DNA from: Comamonas terrigena NBRC 13299
GTDB taxonomy: Bacteria > Pseudomonadota > Gammaproteobacteria > Burkholderiales > Burkholderiaceae_C
Direction: 5' to 3'
DNA length: 64,000 bases
Assembly (NCBI RefSeq): GCF_006740045.1
Contig: NZ_AP019749.1
Coordinates: 3,863,001-3,927,000 of the forward strand
Shown here: one piece after another, positions 27,531 through 36,537 of the stretch
Layout of the letters: the number at the start of each line of letters is the position of its first letter
How positions within the stretch are numbered: the first letter of the stretch is position 1
Made by a program: the position numbers and the translations under genes
Notes under the pieces: model-generated
What the model was told of the DNA's origin: nothing
Seen by the model: the letters and a program-made list of their open reading frames with translations, nothing else
The model's database searches: none

Positions 27531-27890
27531 AGCTGTCTGTTCCGGGGAAGAGTGGGTCGTGCTGCTGCCAAGGCAGGCTGGGTGCCTGCGCAGCAGGGCC
27601 GGGGAAATATCGGTTGCCGCAGGTCCAACCAGCGACAAAGGAGGTGGACGCGCGTGCGCCCCCGGGCGTAAGTGCCAATTTTACATGCCCCACCCCTGCG
27701 CTGCCGCACACAGGGGAACGCCGCAGCCGCCCGGGGCGGCATGGCGCCTGCCCGGAAGCCCATGGGCGCCGGCGCCCCGCCCCCGCCCGGCGGACAAACT
27801 GTGGTTTTCTGCGGCGCTTGGCCGCATTTCTGATGCTGACTTGCGCCCGCACAGCGGCGCAGCAGCTACGCCGACGGCTATCATCCAGAT
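27531..27890. other. Divergent intergenic region ffh / ypjD-like gene
   Basis: No gene is supported. On the minus strand TAAAAT (27683-27678) could be an ffh -10 element, giving a leader of about 140 nt, but no clear -35 is present. Confidence 0.35.
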
Positions 27891-28688
27891 ATGGTTCCGA
27901 CCCCTTCTTCCTTGCCTGGCTGGGGCATGTCCATGGCCGCCATCCTGGCCTATGCCGTGCCCGCGCTGGGCATACGCCACCTCACGCCTGCCAAGGCCCG
28001 GCTGGCCCTGCGTTGCGCCTGGGTGCTGCACGGCCTGGCGCTGGTCTTCACCCTGCTGAACAGCCCGCCCCATTTTGGCTTTGCCCCGGCGCTGTCCATC
28101 ACAGCCTGGCTGATGCTGACGGTGTACGCCGTGGAGCAGCAGCTCTTTCCCCAGATGCGGGCCCGCTGGGTGCTGGCCGCACTGGGCGCCGTCACGGTGG
28201 CCCTGGCCCTGGTGTTCCCGGGCCACCCGCTGCATGTCCAGGCCTCGGCCTGGTTGCCGCTGCACCTGGCGCTGGGCATTGCCTGCTATGGGCTGTTTGC
28301 CGCCGCCGTGGTGCACGGCGCACTGATGAGCCAGGCCGAGCAGCGCATGCGCACCGGCGCCGAATCCGACAGCGGCATGCCGCTGCTGCTGCTGGAGCGG
28401 CTGACCTTCCGCTTTGTGACGGCCGGCTTCATCCTGCTGACGGCCACGCTGCTGGCCGGCTGGCTGTTTGGTGAACAGCTCTACGGCCACGCCTGGCGCT
28501 GGGGCCACAAGGAAATCTTTTCCCTGCTGAGCTGGCTGGTGTTTGCCGTGCTGCTGGTGGGCCGCGGCCGCTTTGGCTGGCGCGGCAACCATGCGGTGCG
28601 CATGATCTATGCCGGCGCGCTGCTGCTGCTGCTGGGCTATGTGGGTTCGCGCTTCGTGCTGGAAGTGGTGCTGGGGCGCTTGCAATGA
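27891..28688 (+). CDS. ypjD: YpjD/CcsA-family inner-membrane protein
   Basis: This 265-residue protein has about eight membrane helices and falls in the cytochrome c assembly (CcsA/YpjD) family. E. coli ypjD also lies beside ffh, and family members have been linked to cytochrome assembly or to magnesium and cobalt export regulation; the role here is unproven. Conserved histidines occur in LPLHLALGI (near residue 125) and WRWGHKEIFSLLSWLVF (near 205). ATG 27891 was used; ATG 27933 would remove the first 14 residues. The stop overlaps the next gene (ATGA at 28685-28688). Confidence 0.8.
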   Translation: MVPTPSSLPGWGMSMAAILAYAVPALGIRHLTPAKARLALRCAWVLHGLALVFTLLNSPPHFGFAPALSITAWLMLTVYAVEQQLFPQMRARWVLAALGAVTVALALVFPGHPLHVQASAWLPLHLALGIACYGLFAAAVVHGALMSQAEQRMRTGAESDSGMPLLLLERLTFRFVTAGFILLTATLLAGWLFGEQLYGHAWRWGHKEIFSLLSWLVFAVLLVGRGRFGWRGNHAVRMIYAGALLLLLGYVGSRFVLEVVLGRLQ

Positions 28689-28918
28689 AATACCTGCTGG
28701 TGATCGCCGTGGTGGCGGTGTTCTATCTGTATTGGAAGAAGCAGCGCCAGTCGCTGCGCCCCCCGGCGCCACCGTCCCAGCCCACGCTCGCGCCGCCCCA
28801 GCCCATGGTGGCCTGCGCCCACTGCGGCCTGCACCTGCCGCAGCGCGATGCCCTGAGCGATGCACAGCAGCAGTCCTACTGCTGCGAGGCGCACCGCAAG
28901 CTCGGCCCCCGCCCCTGA
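28685..28918 (+). CDS. PP0621-family small membrane protein
   Basis: This 77-residue protein has one N-terminal membrane helix (MKYLLVIAVVAVFYLYW), a Pro-rich linker, and a C-terminal MVACAHCGLHLP segment with a further Cys pair (YCCEAHRK), resembling a small zinc-ribbon. That is the layout of the PP0621 family, which has no known function and often lies next to ypjD-like genes. It overlaps the ypjD-like stop by 4 bp, so the two are coupled. Confidence 0.8.
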   Translation: MKYLLVIAVVAVFYLYWKKQRQSLRPPAPPSQPTLAPPQPMVACAHCGLHLPQRDALSDAQQQSYCCEAHRKLGPRP

Positions 28919-29073
28919 ACCGGCGGACACCAGGGCCCAGGCCTGACGGCAGCAAGGGCCCCGCCACCGCCAGGCAGCAGCACTCCGCCCGGGTCTGCGG
29001 CGGCAGCAAATGCGCTATCGTGTGAACCGTTTGCAGACTCCCCTGGCGCCCGAAGCGGCAGACCCTTCTTCCC

Positions 29074-29655
29074 ATGGACTTTGACCCGCCTGAGTGGCGT
29101 GACGGCTGGCTGTCCGGCGTGCGCCACCTGCCTTCGCCCAATTTCGGCCCCCGCCCTGCCCAGGCGCAGATCGATCTGCTGGTGGTGCATTCCATCAGCC
29201 TGCCGCCAGGCCAGTTTGGCACCGGCTGCGTACAGCAGCTGTTCACCAACCAGCTGGACTGGGACGCCCACCCCTACTTCCAGGGCATCCGCGGGCTGGA
29301 GGTGTCCTCGCATTTCTTCATCGAGCGCACAGGCCAAATCTGGCAGTTTGTCAGTGCCGACGCGCGCGCCTGGCATGCCGGCCAGTCCAGCTGGCGCGGG
29401 CGCGGCAACTGCAATGACGACTCCATCGGCATCGAGCTCGAAGGCCTGGAAGGCCTGGGCTTTGAAGACGCCCAGTACACCAGCCTGCTGCAGCTGAGCG
29501 AAGCCATTGGCCAGCATTACCCGCTGCAGCATATCGCCGGCCACGAGCACATTGCCCCCGGCCGCAAGCAGGACCCCGGCCCCGGTTTTGACTGGCCGCG
29601 CCTGCAGCACCCCTTGCAGGCCCGCCACCCGGATTGGCAGTTTCCACCGGCCTAG
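29074..29655 (+). CDS. ampD: 1,6-anhydro-N-acetylmuramyl-L-alanine amidase AmpD
   Basis: AmpD (193 aa) is the cytosolic zinc amidase that removes the peptide from anhydromuropeptides during cell-wall recycling and thereby lowers ampC beta-lactamase induction. His39 in LLVVHSISLP is the first zinc ligand; the other ligands lie in GHEHIAPGRKQDPGP (near residues 155-169), which also holds the catalytic lysine. The block SSHFFIERTGQIWQFV is typical. Length fits the family. No signal peptide is present, so this is AmpD rather than a periplasmic AmiD. Confidence 0.95.
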   Translation: MDFDPPEWRDGWLSGVRHLPSPNFGPRPAQAQIDLLVVHSISLPPGQFGTGCVQQLFTNQLDWDAHPYFQGIRGLEVSSHFFIERTGQIWQFVSADARAWHAGQSSWRGRGNCNDDSIGIELEGLEGLGFEDAQYTSLLQLSEAIGQHYPLQHIAGHEHIAPGRKQDPGPGFDWPRLQHPLQARHPDWQFPPA

Positions 29656-30034
29656 CCCCCTGCGTGCGTTCCACGCCGCCAGCAAGGTCATTGCGCTGTG
29701 CCCATGCCGCGCACCGCCCGCCACGGCGCCTTCTCCTTCTGCTTGGTGCGTACCCACACCCATGCCACGGCGCACCGTGACGGCATGGGTAGGCAGACTT
29801 TCGCCCCCATGCGCTGCGTCAATCCCCATTGACCACAGGCTGCAGCCAAAACGCGACGCCCGGGCGGCAGACACGCCCCCGGACCACCGGTGCACACAAT
29901 GCCGGTGCGCCATTGCCCGGCGCCATGGCCTGCCACCCCGCATGGCTTGCGGACTTTCCCCGGCAAAGCACCAGCGGGCGGGCGCTGCCAGCGTGTCAAG
30001 CCCCTGGCGCCACAGATTTTTTCCCGCTTCCGGC
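29656..30034. other. Intergenic region between ampD and the nrdA promoter
   Basis: No gene is supported. It holds a nested hairpin at 29758-29790: ACCCATGCC pairs with GGCATGGGT, with ACGG/CCGT inside. No T-run follows, so it is not a classical terminator. Confidence 0.45.
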
Positions 30035-30104
30035 TTGGCAGCACAGGCCTGCGCAGTACACTACCCCTAGTGCTCGGCAATCGATCGAACACTACATCTA
30101 GTGT
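30035..30104 (+). promoter_or_regulatory. nrdAB promoter with two NrdR boxes
   Basis: Two palindromic 16-mers, ACACTACCCCTAGTGC (30058-30073) and ACACTACATCTAGTGT (30089-30104), fit the NrdR box. They start exactly 31 bp apart, three helical turns, which is the classic arrangement for this repressor. The first overlaps a -10-like TACACT (30057-30062), which is 16 bp from TTGGCA (30035-30040). NrdR bound to dATP should therefore block RNA polymerase at nrdAB. No nrdR gene is in the window. Confidence 0.82.
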
Positions 30105-30184
30105 GCAACATCTTGTTGCAACTACCGCATTCAGACGCAGGGCCCCACAGCCGTCGGCCCCGCCATCCCAATCAAGAGGAACCC

Positions 30185-33076
30185 ATGCAAGACGCACCGA
30201 ATACCCTGTCTGCCGACCAGCCCACGACCACCCAGGTAGCGCTGGAGACCTACCAGGTGATCCGCCGCAGTGGCGATGTCGTGCCTTTTGCTCCGCAGAA
30301 AATCGCCACCGCCGCCACCAAGGCCTTCCTGGCCGTGCGCGGCGCCCAGGGCGCTGCGTCCGCCAGCGTGCGCGAAACCGTCGACAGCCTGACCCACGCC
30401 GTGATCCGCGCCCTGGTGCGTTCGCGTCCGGGCGGCGGCACCTTCCACATTGAAGACATCCAGGACCATGTGGAACTGGGTCTGATGCGTGGCGGTCACC
30501 AGGATGTGGCCCGCGCCTATGTGCTGTACCGCGAAGCCCGCAACCAGGAACGCGCCGCCGCCAAGAAGAAGGCCGAGGAAGAAGCCGCAGCCGCTGCAGC
30601 CCCCAAGCCCACGCTGCACGTGACCGACAACGGCCAGCGCCAGCCGCTGGACCAGGAACGCCTGCAGGCCCTGTTTGAAGCCGCCTGCCGCAACCTGAAC
30701 CCCGATATCTCCGCCGCGCCCATCCTGAGCGAGACGCTGCGCAATCTCTACGACGGCGTGCCGCTGGCCGAGGTCTACAAGGCCGCCATCCTGGCCGCCC
30801 GCACCCTGATCGAGACCGATCCCGACTACACCTATGTCACCGCCCGCCTGCTGCTGCACACCATCGTGCGCGAAGTCATGGGCCGCGATGTGCAGCCGGC
30901 CGACATGGACGCAGCCTATGCCGACTACTTCCCCGGATTCATCCAGAAGGGCGTGGACAACGAGCTGCTCAACCCCGAGCTGCTGAAGTTCGACCTGCCT
31001 CGCCTGGGCAAGGCACTGAAGGCCGAGCGCGACCAGCAATTCGACTACCTGGGTCTGCAAACGCTGTACGACCGCTACTTCCTGCACGTGCGCAAGACGC
31101 GCATCGAACTGCCGCAGAGCTTCTTCATGCGTGTGGCCATGGGCCTGGCGCTGCAGGAGTCCGACCGCGATGCCCGCGCCATCGAGTTCTACGAACTGCT
31201 GAGCTCGTTCGACTTCATGTCTTCCACGCCCACGCTGTTCAACAGCGGCACGCTGCGTTCGCAGCTGTCGAGCTGCTACCTGACCACTGTGTCCGACGAC
31301 CTGGGGGGCATCTACGACGCCATCAAGGAAAACGCGCTGCTGTCCAAGTTTGCCGGCGGCCTGGGCAACGACTGGACCAATGTGCGCGCCCTGGGCGCCC
31401 GCATCAAGGGCACGAACGGCGAATCGCAAGGCGTGGTGCCTTTCCTGAAGGTGGTCAACGACACGGCTGTGGCGGTGAACCAGGGCGGCAAGCGCAAGGG
31501 CGCTGTCTGCGCCTACCTGGAAACCTGGCACCTGGACATCGAAGAATTCCTGGAACTGCGCAAGAACACCGGCGATGACCGCCGCCGCACCCACGACATG
31601 AACACGGCGAACTGGATTCCCGACCTGTTCATGAAGCGCGTGGTGGAAAACGGCGAATGGACCCTGTTCTCGCCTTCCGACGTGCCCGAGCTGCACGATC
31701 TGTTCGGCCAGGCTTTCGAGAAGGCCTACACCGCCTACGAAGCCAAGACCCAGACCGGCGAAATCACGCTGTTCAAGCGCGTGCCCGCCGTGGATGTGTG
31801 GCGCAAGATGCTGTCCATGCTGTTCGAGACCGGCCACCCCTGGATCACGTTCAAGGACCCTTGCAACATCCGCTCGCCCCAGCAGCATGTGGGCGTGGTG
31901 CACTCCTCCAACCTGTGCACGGAAATCACGCTGAACACCAGCGACAGCGAAACCGCCGTCTGCAACCTGGGCTCCGTGAATCTGGCACGCCACATCACCA
32001 ACGGCGCCATCGACCACGCCAAGCTGCGCAAGACCATCACCACGGCCATGCGCATGCTGGACAACGTGATCGACATCAACTACTACGCCGTGGACAAGGC
32101 CCGCGACTCCAACATGCGCCACCGCCCGGTGGGCATGGGCATCATGGCCTTCCAGGATGCGCTGTATGAAATGCGCACCCCCTACGCCAGCCAGGCTGCC
32201 GTGGAGTTTGCCGACGCCGCCATGGAAGCGGTCTGCTACTACGCCTACTGGGCATCGACCGAGCTGGCCAAGGAGCGCGGCACCTACTCCAGCTACCAGG
32301 GCTCGCTGTGGTCGCAGGGCATCCTGCCGCTGGATTCGCTGAACCTGCTGGAAAAGGAACGCGGCGGTTATGTGGACGTGGACCGCACCGTGCGTCTGGA
32401 CTGGGAAGCGCTGCGCGCCAAGATCCAGGCCGACGGCATGCGCAACTCCAACTGCGTGGCCATTGCGCCCACGGCCACCATCTCCAACATCGTGGGGGTG
32501 GACGCCTCCATCGAGCCCTCGTTCGGCAACCTGTCGGTCAAGTCCAACCTGTCCGGCGAATTCACCGTCATCAACCAGTTCCTGGTGCGTGACCTGAAGA
32601 AGCTGGGCCTGTGGGACGAAGTGATGGTCATGGACCTGAAGCACTTTGACGGTTCGCTGCGCCCCATCGAGCGCGTGCCGCACGACCTCAAGCAGCTGTA
32701 CGCCACCGCCTTCGAAGTGGAACCGCATTGGCTGGTGGAGGCTGCCAGCCGCCGCCAGAAGTGGATCGACCAGGCCCAGAGCCTGAACATCTACATGGCG
32801 GGTGCATCCGGCAAGAAGCTGCACGACACCTACCTGCTGGCCTGGCAGCGTGGTCTGAAGACCACCTACTACCTGCGCACCATCAGCGCCACCCACGTGG
32901 AGAAGTCCACGGTCCAAAGCCGTGTGCTGAATGCCGTGTCGGCCAACGCTCCCGCCGCCATGGCCTCCATGAGCGCGCTGGAAAAAGCCGCAGCCGCCGC
33001 CCGCGCCCAGCAGGCACCGGCCACGGACATCAAGTTCTGCGCGATCGACGACCCCGGCTGCGAGGCCTGCCAGTAA
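30185..33076 (+). CDS. nrdA: Class Ia ribonucleotide reductase large subunit NrdA
   Basis: NrdA (963 aa) reduces ribonucleoside diphosphates to deoxy forms using the radical stored in NrdB. There are two ATP-cone domains: one at about residues 17-110 (YQVIRRSGDVVPF) and one at about 140-230 (LHVTDNGQRQPLD), joined by an Ala/Lys/Glu linker. E. coli NrdA has only one. Active-site cysteines occur in SSCYLTT, NLCTEI and VCNLGSVNL, and the C-terminal redox pair is CEAC in the last residues. ATG 30185 has the SD AAGAGGA. It is controlled by the NrdR boxes upstream; nrdB follows after 227 bp. Confidence 0.96.
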   Translation: MQDAPNTLSADQPTTTQVALETYQVIRRSGDVVPFAPQKIATAATKAFLAVRGAQGAASASVRETVDSLTHAVIRALVRSRPGGGTFHIEDIQDHVELGLMRGGHQDVARAYVLYREARNQERAAAKKKAEEEAAAAAAPKPTLHVTDNGQRQPLDQERLQALFEAACRNLNPDISAAPILSETLRNLYDGVPLAEVYKAAILAARTLIETDPDYTYVTARLLLHTIVREVMGRDVQPADMDAAYADYFPGFIQKGVDNELLNPELLKFDLPRLGKALKAERDQQFDYLGLQTLYDRYFLHVRKTRIELPQSFFMRVAMGLALQESDRDARAIEFYELLSSFDFMSSTPTLFNSGTLRSQLSSCYLTTVSDDLGGIYDAIKENALLSKFAGGLGNDWTNVRALGARIKGTNGESQGVVPFLKVVNDTAVAVNQGGKRKGAVCAYLETWHLDIEEFLELRKNTGDDRRRTHDMNTANWIPDLFMKRVVENGEWTLFSPSDVPELHDLFGQAFEKAYTAYEAKTQTGEITLFKRVPAVDVWRKMLSMLFETGHPWITFKDPCNIRSPQQHVGVVHSSNLCTEITLNTSDSETAVCNLGSVNLARHITNGAIDHAKLRKTITTAMRMLDNVIDINYYAVDKARDSNMRHRPVGMGIMAFQDALYEMRTPYASQAAVEFADAAMEAVCYYAYWASTELAKERGTYSSYQGSLWSQGILPLDSLNLLEKERGGYVDVDRTVRLDWEALRAKIQADGMRNSNCVAIAPTATISNIVGVDASIEPSFGNLSVKSNLSGEFTVINQFLVRDLKKLGLWDEVMVMDLKHFDGSLRPIERVPHDLKQLYATAFEVEPHWLVEAASRRQKWIDQAQSLNIYMAGASGKKLHDTYLLAWQRGLKTTYYLRTISATHVEKSTVQSRVLNAVSANAPAAMASMSALEKAAAAARAQQAPATDIKFCAIDDPGCEACQ

Positions 33077-33130
33077 CGGCAGATGCCTCCCGGTGCACAG
33101 GGCGCCCAGCGTTCGGTGCACCCCCGCTTT

Positions 33131-33151
33131 GACGCCAGACGCCAGACGCCA
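33131..33151. repeat. Three tandem 7-bp repeats between nrdA and nrdB
   Basis: GACGCCA occurs three times head to tail. It lies in the 227-bp nrdA-nrdB spacer, which contains no other feature I can support. No NrdR box is present here, so nrdB probably depends on the nrdA promoter. Confidence 0.6.
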
Positions 33152-33303
33152 GAGCGGGCGAGGCCCTCGGGGGCTGCATGCCCCCGGCGACGGCGAAATG
33201 CAACGCGCCCATGTGCCGCCTGCCGCCGCACTTGTGACATCGATGAATCGAAAAAGCTGGATGGCAATGAACGCACCCAGCTGCTCCCTCCAAGGAATAC
33301 ACC

Positions 33304-34395
33304 ATGCTGAGTTTTGACGACGACACCCTTGCCCCTTCCGCCAGCAGCGCGGAAAGCGGCGCATCCACCAACACCCACAAGCGTGTGAACGCGGCCGACA
33401 AGCGCATCATCAACGCCAAGACCGACGTCAACCAGCTGGTGCCCTTCAAGTACAAGTGGGCCTGGGAAAAGTACCTGGCCACCTGCGCCAACCACTGGAT
33501 GCCGCAGGAAGTGAACATGACGCGCGACATCGCGCTGTGGAAGAGCCCCAATGGCCTGACCGAAGACGAGCGCCGCATCGTCAAACGCAATCTGGGCTTC
33601 TTTGTGACCGCCGATTCGTTGGCGGCCAACAACATTGTGCTGGGCACCTACCGCCACATCACCGCACCGGAATGCCGCCAGTTCCTGCTGCGCCAGGCCT
33701 TCGAGGAAGCCATCCACACCCACGCCTACCAGTACATCGTGGAGTCGCTAGGTCTGGACGAAGGCGAGATCTTCAATGCGTACAACGAGGTCGAGTCCAT
33801 CCGCAACAAGGACGAGTTTCTGATCCCCTTCATCGAAGCGATCATGGACCCGAACTTCCACACCGGCACACCGGAAACCGACCAGACCCTGCTCAAGAGC
33901 CTGATCGTGTTTGCCTGCCTGATGGAAGGTCTATTCTTCTACGTGGGCTTCACGCAGATCCTGGCGCTGGGCCGCCAGAACAAGATGGTGGGCGCTGCCG
34001 AGCAGTACCAGTACATCCTGCGCGATGAATCCATGCACTGCAATTTCGGCATCGACCTGATCAACCAGTTGAAGCTGGAGAACCCGCACCTGTGGACCCC
34101 TGCATTCAAGGAAGAGATCAACGAGCTGTTCCGCAAGGCCGTCGAGCTCGAATACCAATATGCCGAAGACACCATGCCACGCGGTGTGCTGGGCATGAAT
34201 GCATCGATGTTCAAGGGCTATCTGCGCTACATCGCCAATCGCCGCGCCACACAAATCGGTTTGGAAGAGCTGTTCCCGGGTGAAGAAAATCCGTTCCCCT
34301 GGATGAGTGAAATGATCGATTTGAAGAAGGAACGTAACTTCTTTGAGACACGAGTCATCGAATATCAGTCCGGAGGTGCACTTTCTTGGGATTAA
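33304..34395 (+). CDS. nrdB: Class Ia ribonucleotide reductase small subunit NrdB
   Basis: NrdB (363 aa) is a ferritin-like protein that holds the di-iron centre and tyrosyl radical. The motif [11 protein letters not shown] (near residue 139) gives iron ligands Glu and His and the expected radical tyrosine in ExxHxxxY. The second ligand block is in MEGLFFY and [11 protein letters not shown]. The C-terminal tail GALSWD is the docking end for NrdA. Residues 1-35 are a low-complexity Ser/Ala lead. A strong terminator follows. Confidence 0.96.
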   Translation: MLSFDDDTLAPSASSAESGASTNTHKRVNAADKRIINAKTDVNQLVPFKYKWAWEKYLATCANHWMPQEVNMTRDIALWKSPNGLTEDERRIVKRNLGFFVTADSLAANNIVLGTYRHITAPECRQFLLRQAFEEAIHTHAYQYIVESLGLDEGEIFNAYNEVESIRNKDEFLIPFIEAIMDPNFHTGTPETDQTLLKSLIVFACLMEGLFFYVGFTQILALGRQNKMVGAAEQYQYILRDESMHCNFGIDLINQLKLENPHLWTPAFKEEINELFRKAVELEYQYAEDTMPRGVLGMNASMFKGYLRYIANRRATQIGLEELFPGEENPFPWMSEMIDLKKERNFFETRVIEYQSGGALSWD

Positions 34396-34428
34396 TACCT
34401 CCTCAAGTGCTACAAGAAAATTCATAAT

Positions 34429-34481
34429 GCGCCCCATGCCATCAACTGCTTTTGCGAATTTGGTGGCATGGGGCGCTTTTA
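34429..34481 (+). terminator. Terminator of nrdAB
   Basis: GCGCCCCATGCCA (34429-34441) pairs perfectly over 13 bp with TGGCATGGGGCGC (34464-34476) across a 22-nt loop, followed by TTTT. Confidence 0.8.
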
Positions 34482-34576
34482 TGCGTGTTGCGTTGAATCC
34501 CTCCACGGCGCACAGGATCACGCCCTGCGTTCCAATCGCAAACAGCGCTTTGTATAAACCAACGAAGGAGAAGATG

Positions 34577-35524
34577 ATGGCAACTGCAAAGAAAACCGCA
34601 GCGAAAAAGGCTGCCACCACCGGCAGCGAAAGCACCAAGAAAACTGCCGTCAAGGCAGAAGTGAAGAAGACCGCCGCCAAGGCCGCAGCCCCCAAGGCCG
34701 CTGCCAAGAAGGCCACCACCGCCAAGGCTGCTGCTCCCAAGAAGGCTGCTGCACCTGCTGCCAAGAAGGCTGCCGCTCCCAAGGCTGCTGCACCTAAGGC
34801 CGCAGCTCCCAAGAAGGCCGCTGCACCTGCTGCCAAGAAGGCTGCCGCTCCCAAGGCTGCTGCGCCGAAGAAGGCTGCTGCTCCTGCTGCTGCCAAGAAG
34901 GCCGCTGCTCCCAAGGCCGCCGCCAAGAAGGCCACCACCGCCAAGGCTGCTGCGCCCAAGAAGGCTGCTGCTCCTGCTGCCAAGAAGGCCGCCGCTCCCA
35001 AGGCTGCAGCTCCCAAGGCCGCCGCCAAGAAGGCCGCCGCTCCTAAGGCTGCTGCGCCCAAGAAGGCTGCTGCTCCTGCTGCCAAGAAGGCCGCCGCTCC
35101 TAAGGCTGCAGCTCCCAAGGCCGCCGCCAAGAAGGCCACCACCGCCAAGGCCGCTGCACCCAAGAAGGCTGCTGCGCCTGCTGCCGCCAAGAAGGCCGCT
35201 GCACCTGCTGCCAAGAAGGCTGCCGCGCCTGCTGCCGCCAAGAAGGCTGCTCCTGCCAAGAAGGCCGCTGCACCTGCTGCCAAGAAGGCCGCTGCACCTG
35301 CTGCCAAGAAGGCCGCTGCACCTGCTGCCGCCAAGAAGGCTGCGGCGCCTGCTGCCGCCAAGAAGGCCGCTGCACCTGCTGCTGCCAAGAAGGCTGCCCC
35401 TGCCAAGAAGGCCGCTCCTGCCAAGAAGGCTGCTGCTGCGCCTGCCGTGGCTGCTGCGCCTGTGGCACAGACAGCGCTGGCACCCCAGGCTGCCTGGCCC
35501 TTCCCTACCGGCGGCAAGCCCTGA
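34577..35524 (+). CDS. Histone H1-like Lys/Ala-rich DNA-binding protein
   Basis: This 315-residue protein is almost entirely Ala, Lys and Pro, built from imperfect repeats such as AAAPAAKKAAAPK and AAAKKATTAKAAAPKK. It resembles the C-terminal tail of eukaryotic H1, and bacterial AlgP, BpH1 and HC1-type proteins that condense DNA by charge. The last 20 residues (VAQTALAPQAAWPF and on) are non-repetitive. ATG 34577 is preferred over ATG 34574 because the AAGGAG (34565-34570) then lies 6 bases away. Nearly exact DNA repeats make length variation between strains likely. A bidirectional terminator follows. Confidence 0.88.
   Translation: MATAKKTAAKKAATTGSESTKKTAVKAEVKKTAAKAAAPKAAAKKATTAKAAAPKKAAAPAAKKAAAPKAAAPKAAAPKKAAAPAAKKAAAPKAAAPKKAAAPAAAKKAAAPKAAAKKATTAKAAAPKKAAAPAAKKAAAPKAAAPKAAAKKAAAPKAAAPKKAAAPAAKKAAAPKAAAPKAAAKKATTAKAAAPKKAAAPAAAKKAAAPAAKKAAAPAAAKKAAPAKKAAAPAAKKAAAPAAKKAAAPAAAKKAAAPAAAKKAAAPAAAKKAAPAKKAAPAKKAAAAPAVAAAPVAQTALAPQAAWPFPTGGKP
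34680..35440. repeat. Degenerate tandem repeats inside the H1-like gene
   Basis: Units of roughly 12-27 bp built on GCTGCTGCNCCTGCTGCCAAGAAG-like blocks (each run below 25 bp varies) encode the AAPAAKKAAAPK repeats. Larger blocks recur: the segment around 34680-34745 (AAAPKAAAKKATTAKAAAPKK) is found again near 34905 and 35110. Such arrays can expand or contract by slippage. Confidence 0.7.
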
Positions 35525-35547
35525 AGCATTGGCCGTTGCGGCCATCG

Positions 35548-35587
35548 CCCATGAAAAAAGCCCGCAGATGCGGGCTTTTTTCATGGG
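35548..35587. terminator. Bidirectional terminator between the H1-like and kinase genes
   Basis: The arms 35548-35566 and 35569-35587 form a 19-bp stem with A6 and T6 tracts around GCCCGCA/TGCGGGC. It can end both the plus-strand H1-like transcript and the minus-strand kinase transcript. Confidence 0.88.
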
Positions 35588-35602
35588 GTCAGCGCTGGGG
35601 CA

Positions 35603-36514
35603 TCAGGCCGCCAGCAGGCTGTCACGCAGCTGCTCCAGGGTGTAGTTTTGCGGGCCACGGTGTGCCACCTTGACTGCGCCCACCTGGTTGCCCAGCTCGG
35701 CACATTGCGCCAGCGACCAGCCTTGCTCCAGACCGTACAGCAAGGCAGCGCGCCAGGCATCGCCACATCCTGTGGGGTCCACCACGGCAGCGGGGGTGAC
35801 CGCAGGCACCAGGGTGCGCACGCCCTGTTCCCACACTTCACAGCCTTCCGCCCCCAAGGTCACCACCAGGCCGCGCACCTTTTGCGACAGGGCCTCCAGC
35901 GACAGCCCGGTGCGGTCGCACAGCATCTTGCCTTCGTAGTCGTTGACGGTAACCCAGGACGCCTGGTCGATGAACTGCAGCAGCTCTTGCCCGTTGAACA
36001 TGGGCAGGCCCTGGCCGGGATCAAACACAAAAGGAATGCCGGCCTGGGCCAGCTGTGCCGCATGCTGCAGCATGGCATCACGGCCGTCGGGCGAGATGAT
36101 GGCGATCCGGGCACCGCATTCCGCGGTGATCACGTTCTGATGGGCCAGCGACATGGCACCGGGGTGGAAGGCCGCGATCTGGTTGTTGTCACGGTCGGTC
36201 ATGATCATGCACTGGGCCGTGTGCGTATCCTGCACCTGGCCCACATGGCGGGTGTCGATGCCCTGCGCCTGCATGCGTGCCAGGTAGTCCGCGCCATCGC
36301 TGCCGACCATGGCCATGGGCAAGGGCTGACCACCCAGCTGCTGCAGCGCATAGGCGATGTTGCCGGCGCAGCCACCGAAGTCACGGCGCAGCGAAGGCAC
36401 CAGGAAAGACACATTCAGGATGTGCAGCTGCTCCGGCATGATCTGGTCTGCAAAGCGACCTTCGAAGGTCATGATGTTGTCAAAGGCCAGGGATCCGCAA
36501 ATCAATGCAGGCAT
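35603..36514 (-). CDS. PfkB-family carbohydrate/adenosine kinase
   Basis: This 303-residue ribokinase-fold enzyme phosphorylates a sugar or nucleoside with ATP. The N-terminal substrate motif GGCAGNIAYALQQLGG (residues 47-62) and the C-terminal anion-hole motif DPTGCGDAW (residues 246-254, catalytic Asp252) are intact. Similar Burkholderiales proteins are annotated as adenosine kinases, but the substrate is not certain; ribokinase-like alternatives remain. The start at 36514 has AAGGA at good spacing on the minus strand; the frame is open 120 codons further but covers the next gene in another frame. The upstream gene ends 23 bp away. Confidence 0.85.
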   Translation of the reverse strand: MPALICGSLAFDNIMTFEGRFADQIMPEQLHILNVSFLVPSLRRDFGGCAGNIAYALQQLGGQPLPMAMVGSDGADYLARMQAQGIDTRHVGQVQDTHTAQCMIMTDRDNNQIAAFHPGAMSLAHQNVITAECGARIAIISPDGRDAMLQHAAQLAQAGIPFVFDPGQGLPMFNGQELLQFIDQASWVTVNDYEGKMLCDRTGLSLEALSQKVRGLVVTLGAEGCEVWEQGVRTLVPAVTPAAVVDPTGCGDAWRAALLYGLEQGWSLAQCAELGNQVGAVKVAHRGPQNYTLEQLRDSLLAA

Positions 36515-36537
36515 GGGAAATCCTTGAAAGAAAAAAA

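Noticed and set aside
25872-27671. A 599-codon plus-strand frame opposite ffh
   Set aside because: It is the antisense shadow of ffh, with His/Gly-rich low-information sequence.
34553-34558. TATAAA before the H1-like gene as its promoter
   Set aside because: It would start transcription inside the ribosome-binding site, and the -35 match is poor.
34442-35584. Gly/Ser- and Ala-rich minus-strand frames opposite the H1-like gene
   Set aside because: Their repeats are just the complement of the Lys/Ala/Pro repeats; no SD or plausible protein.
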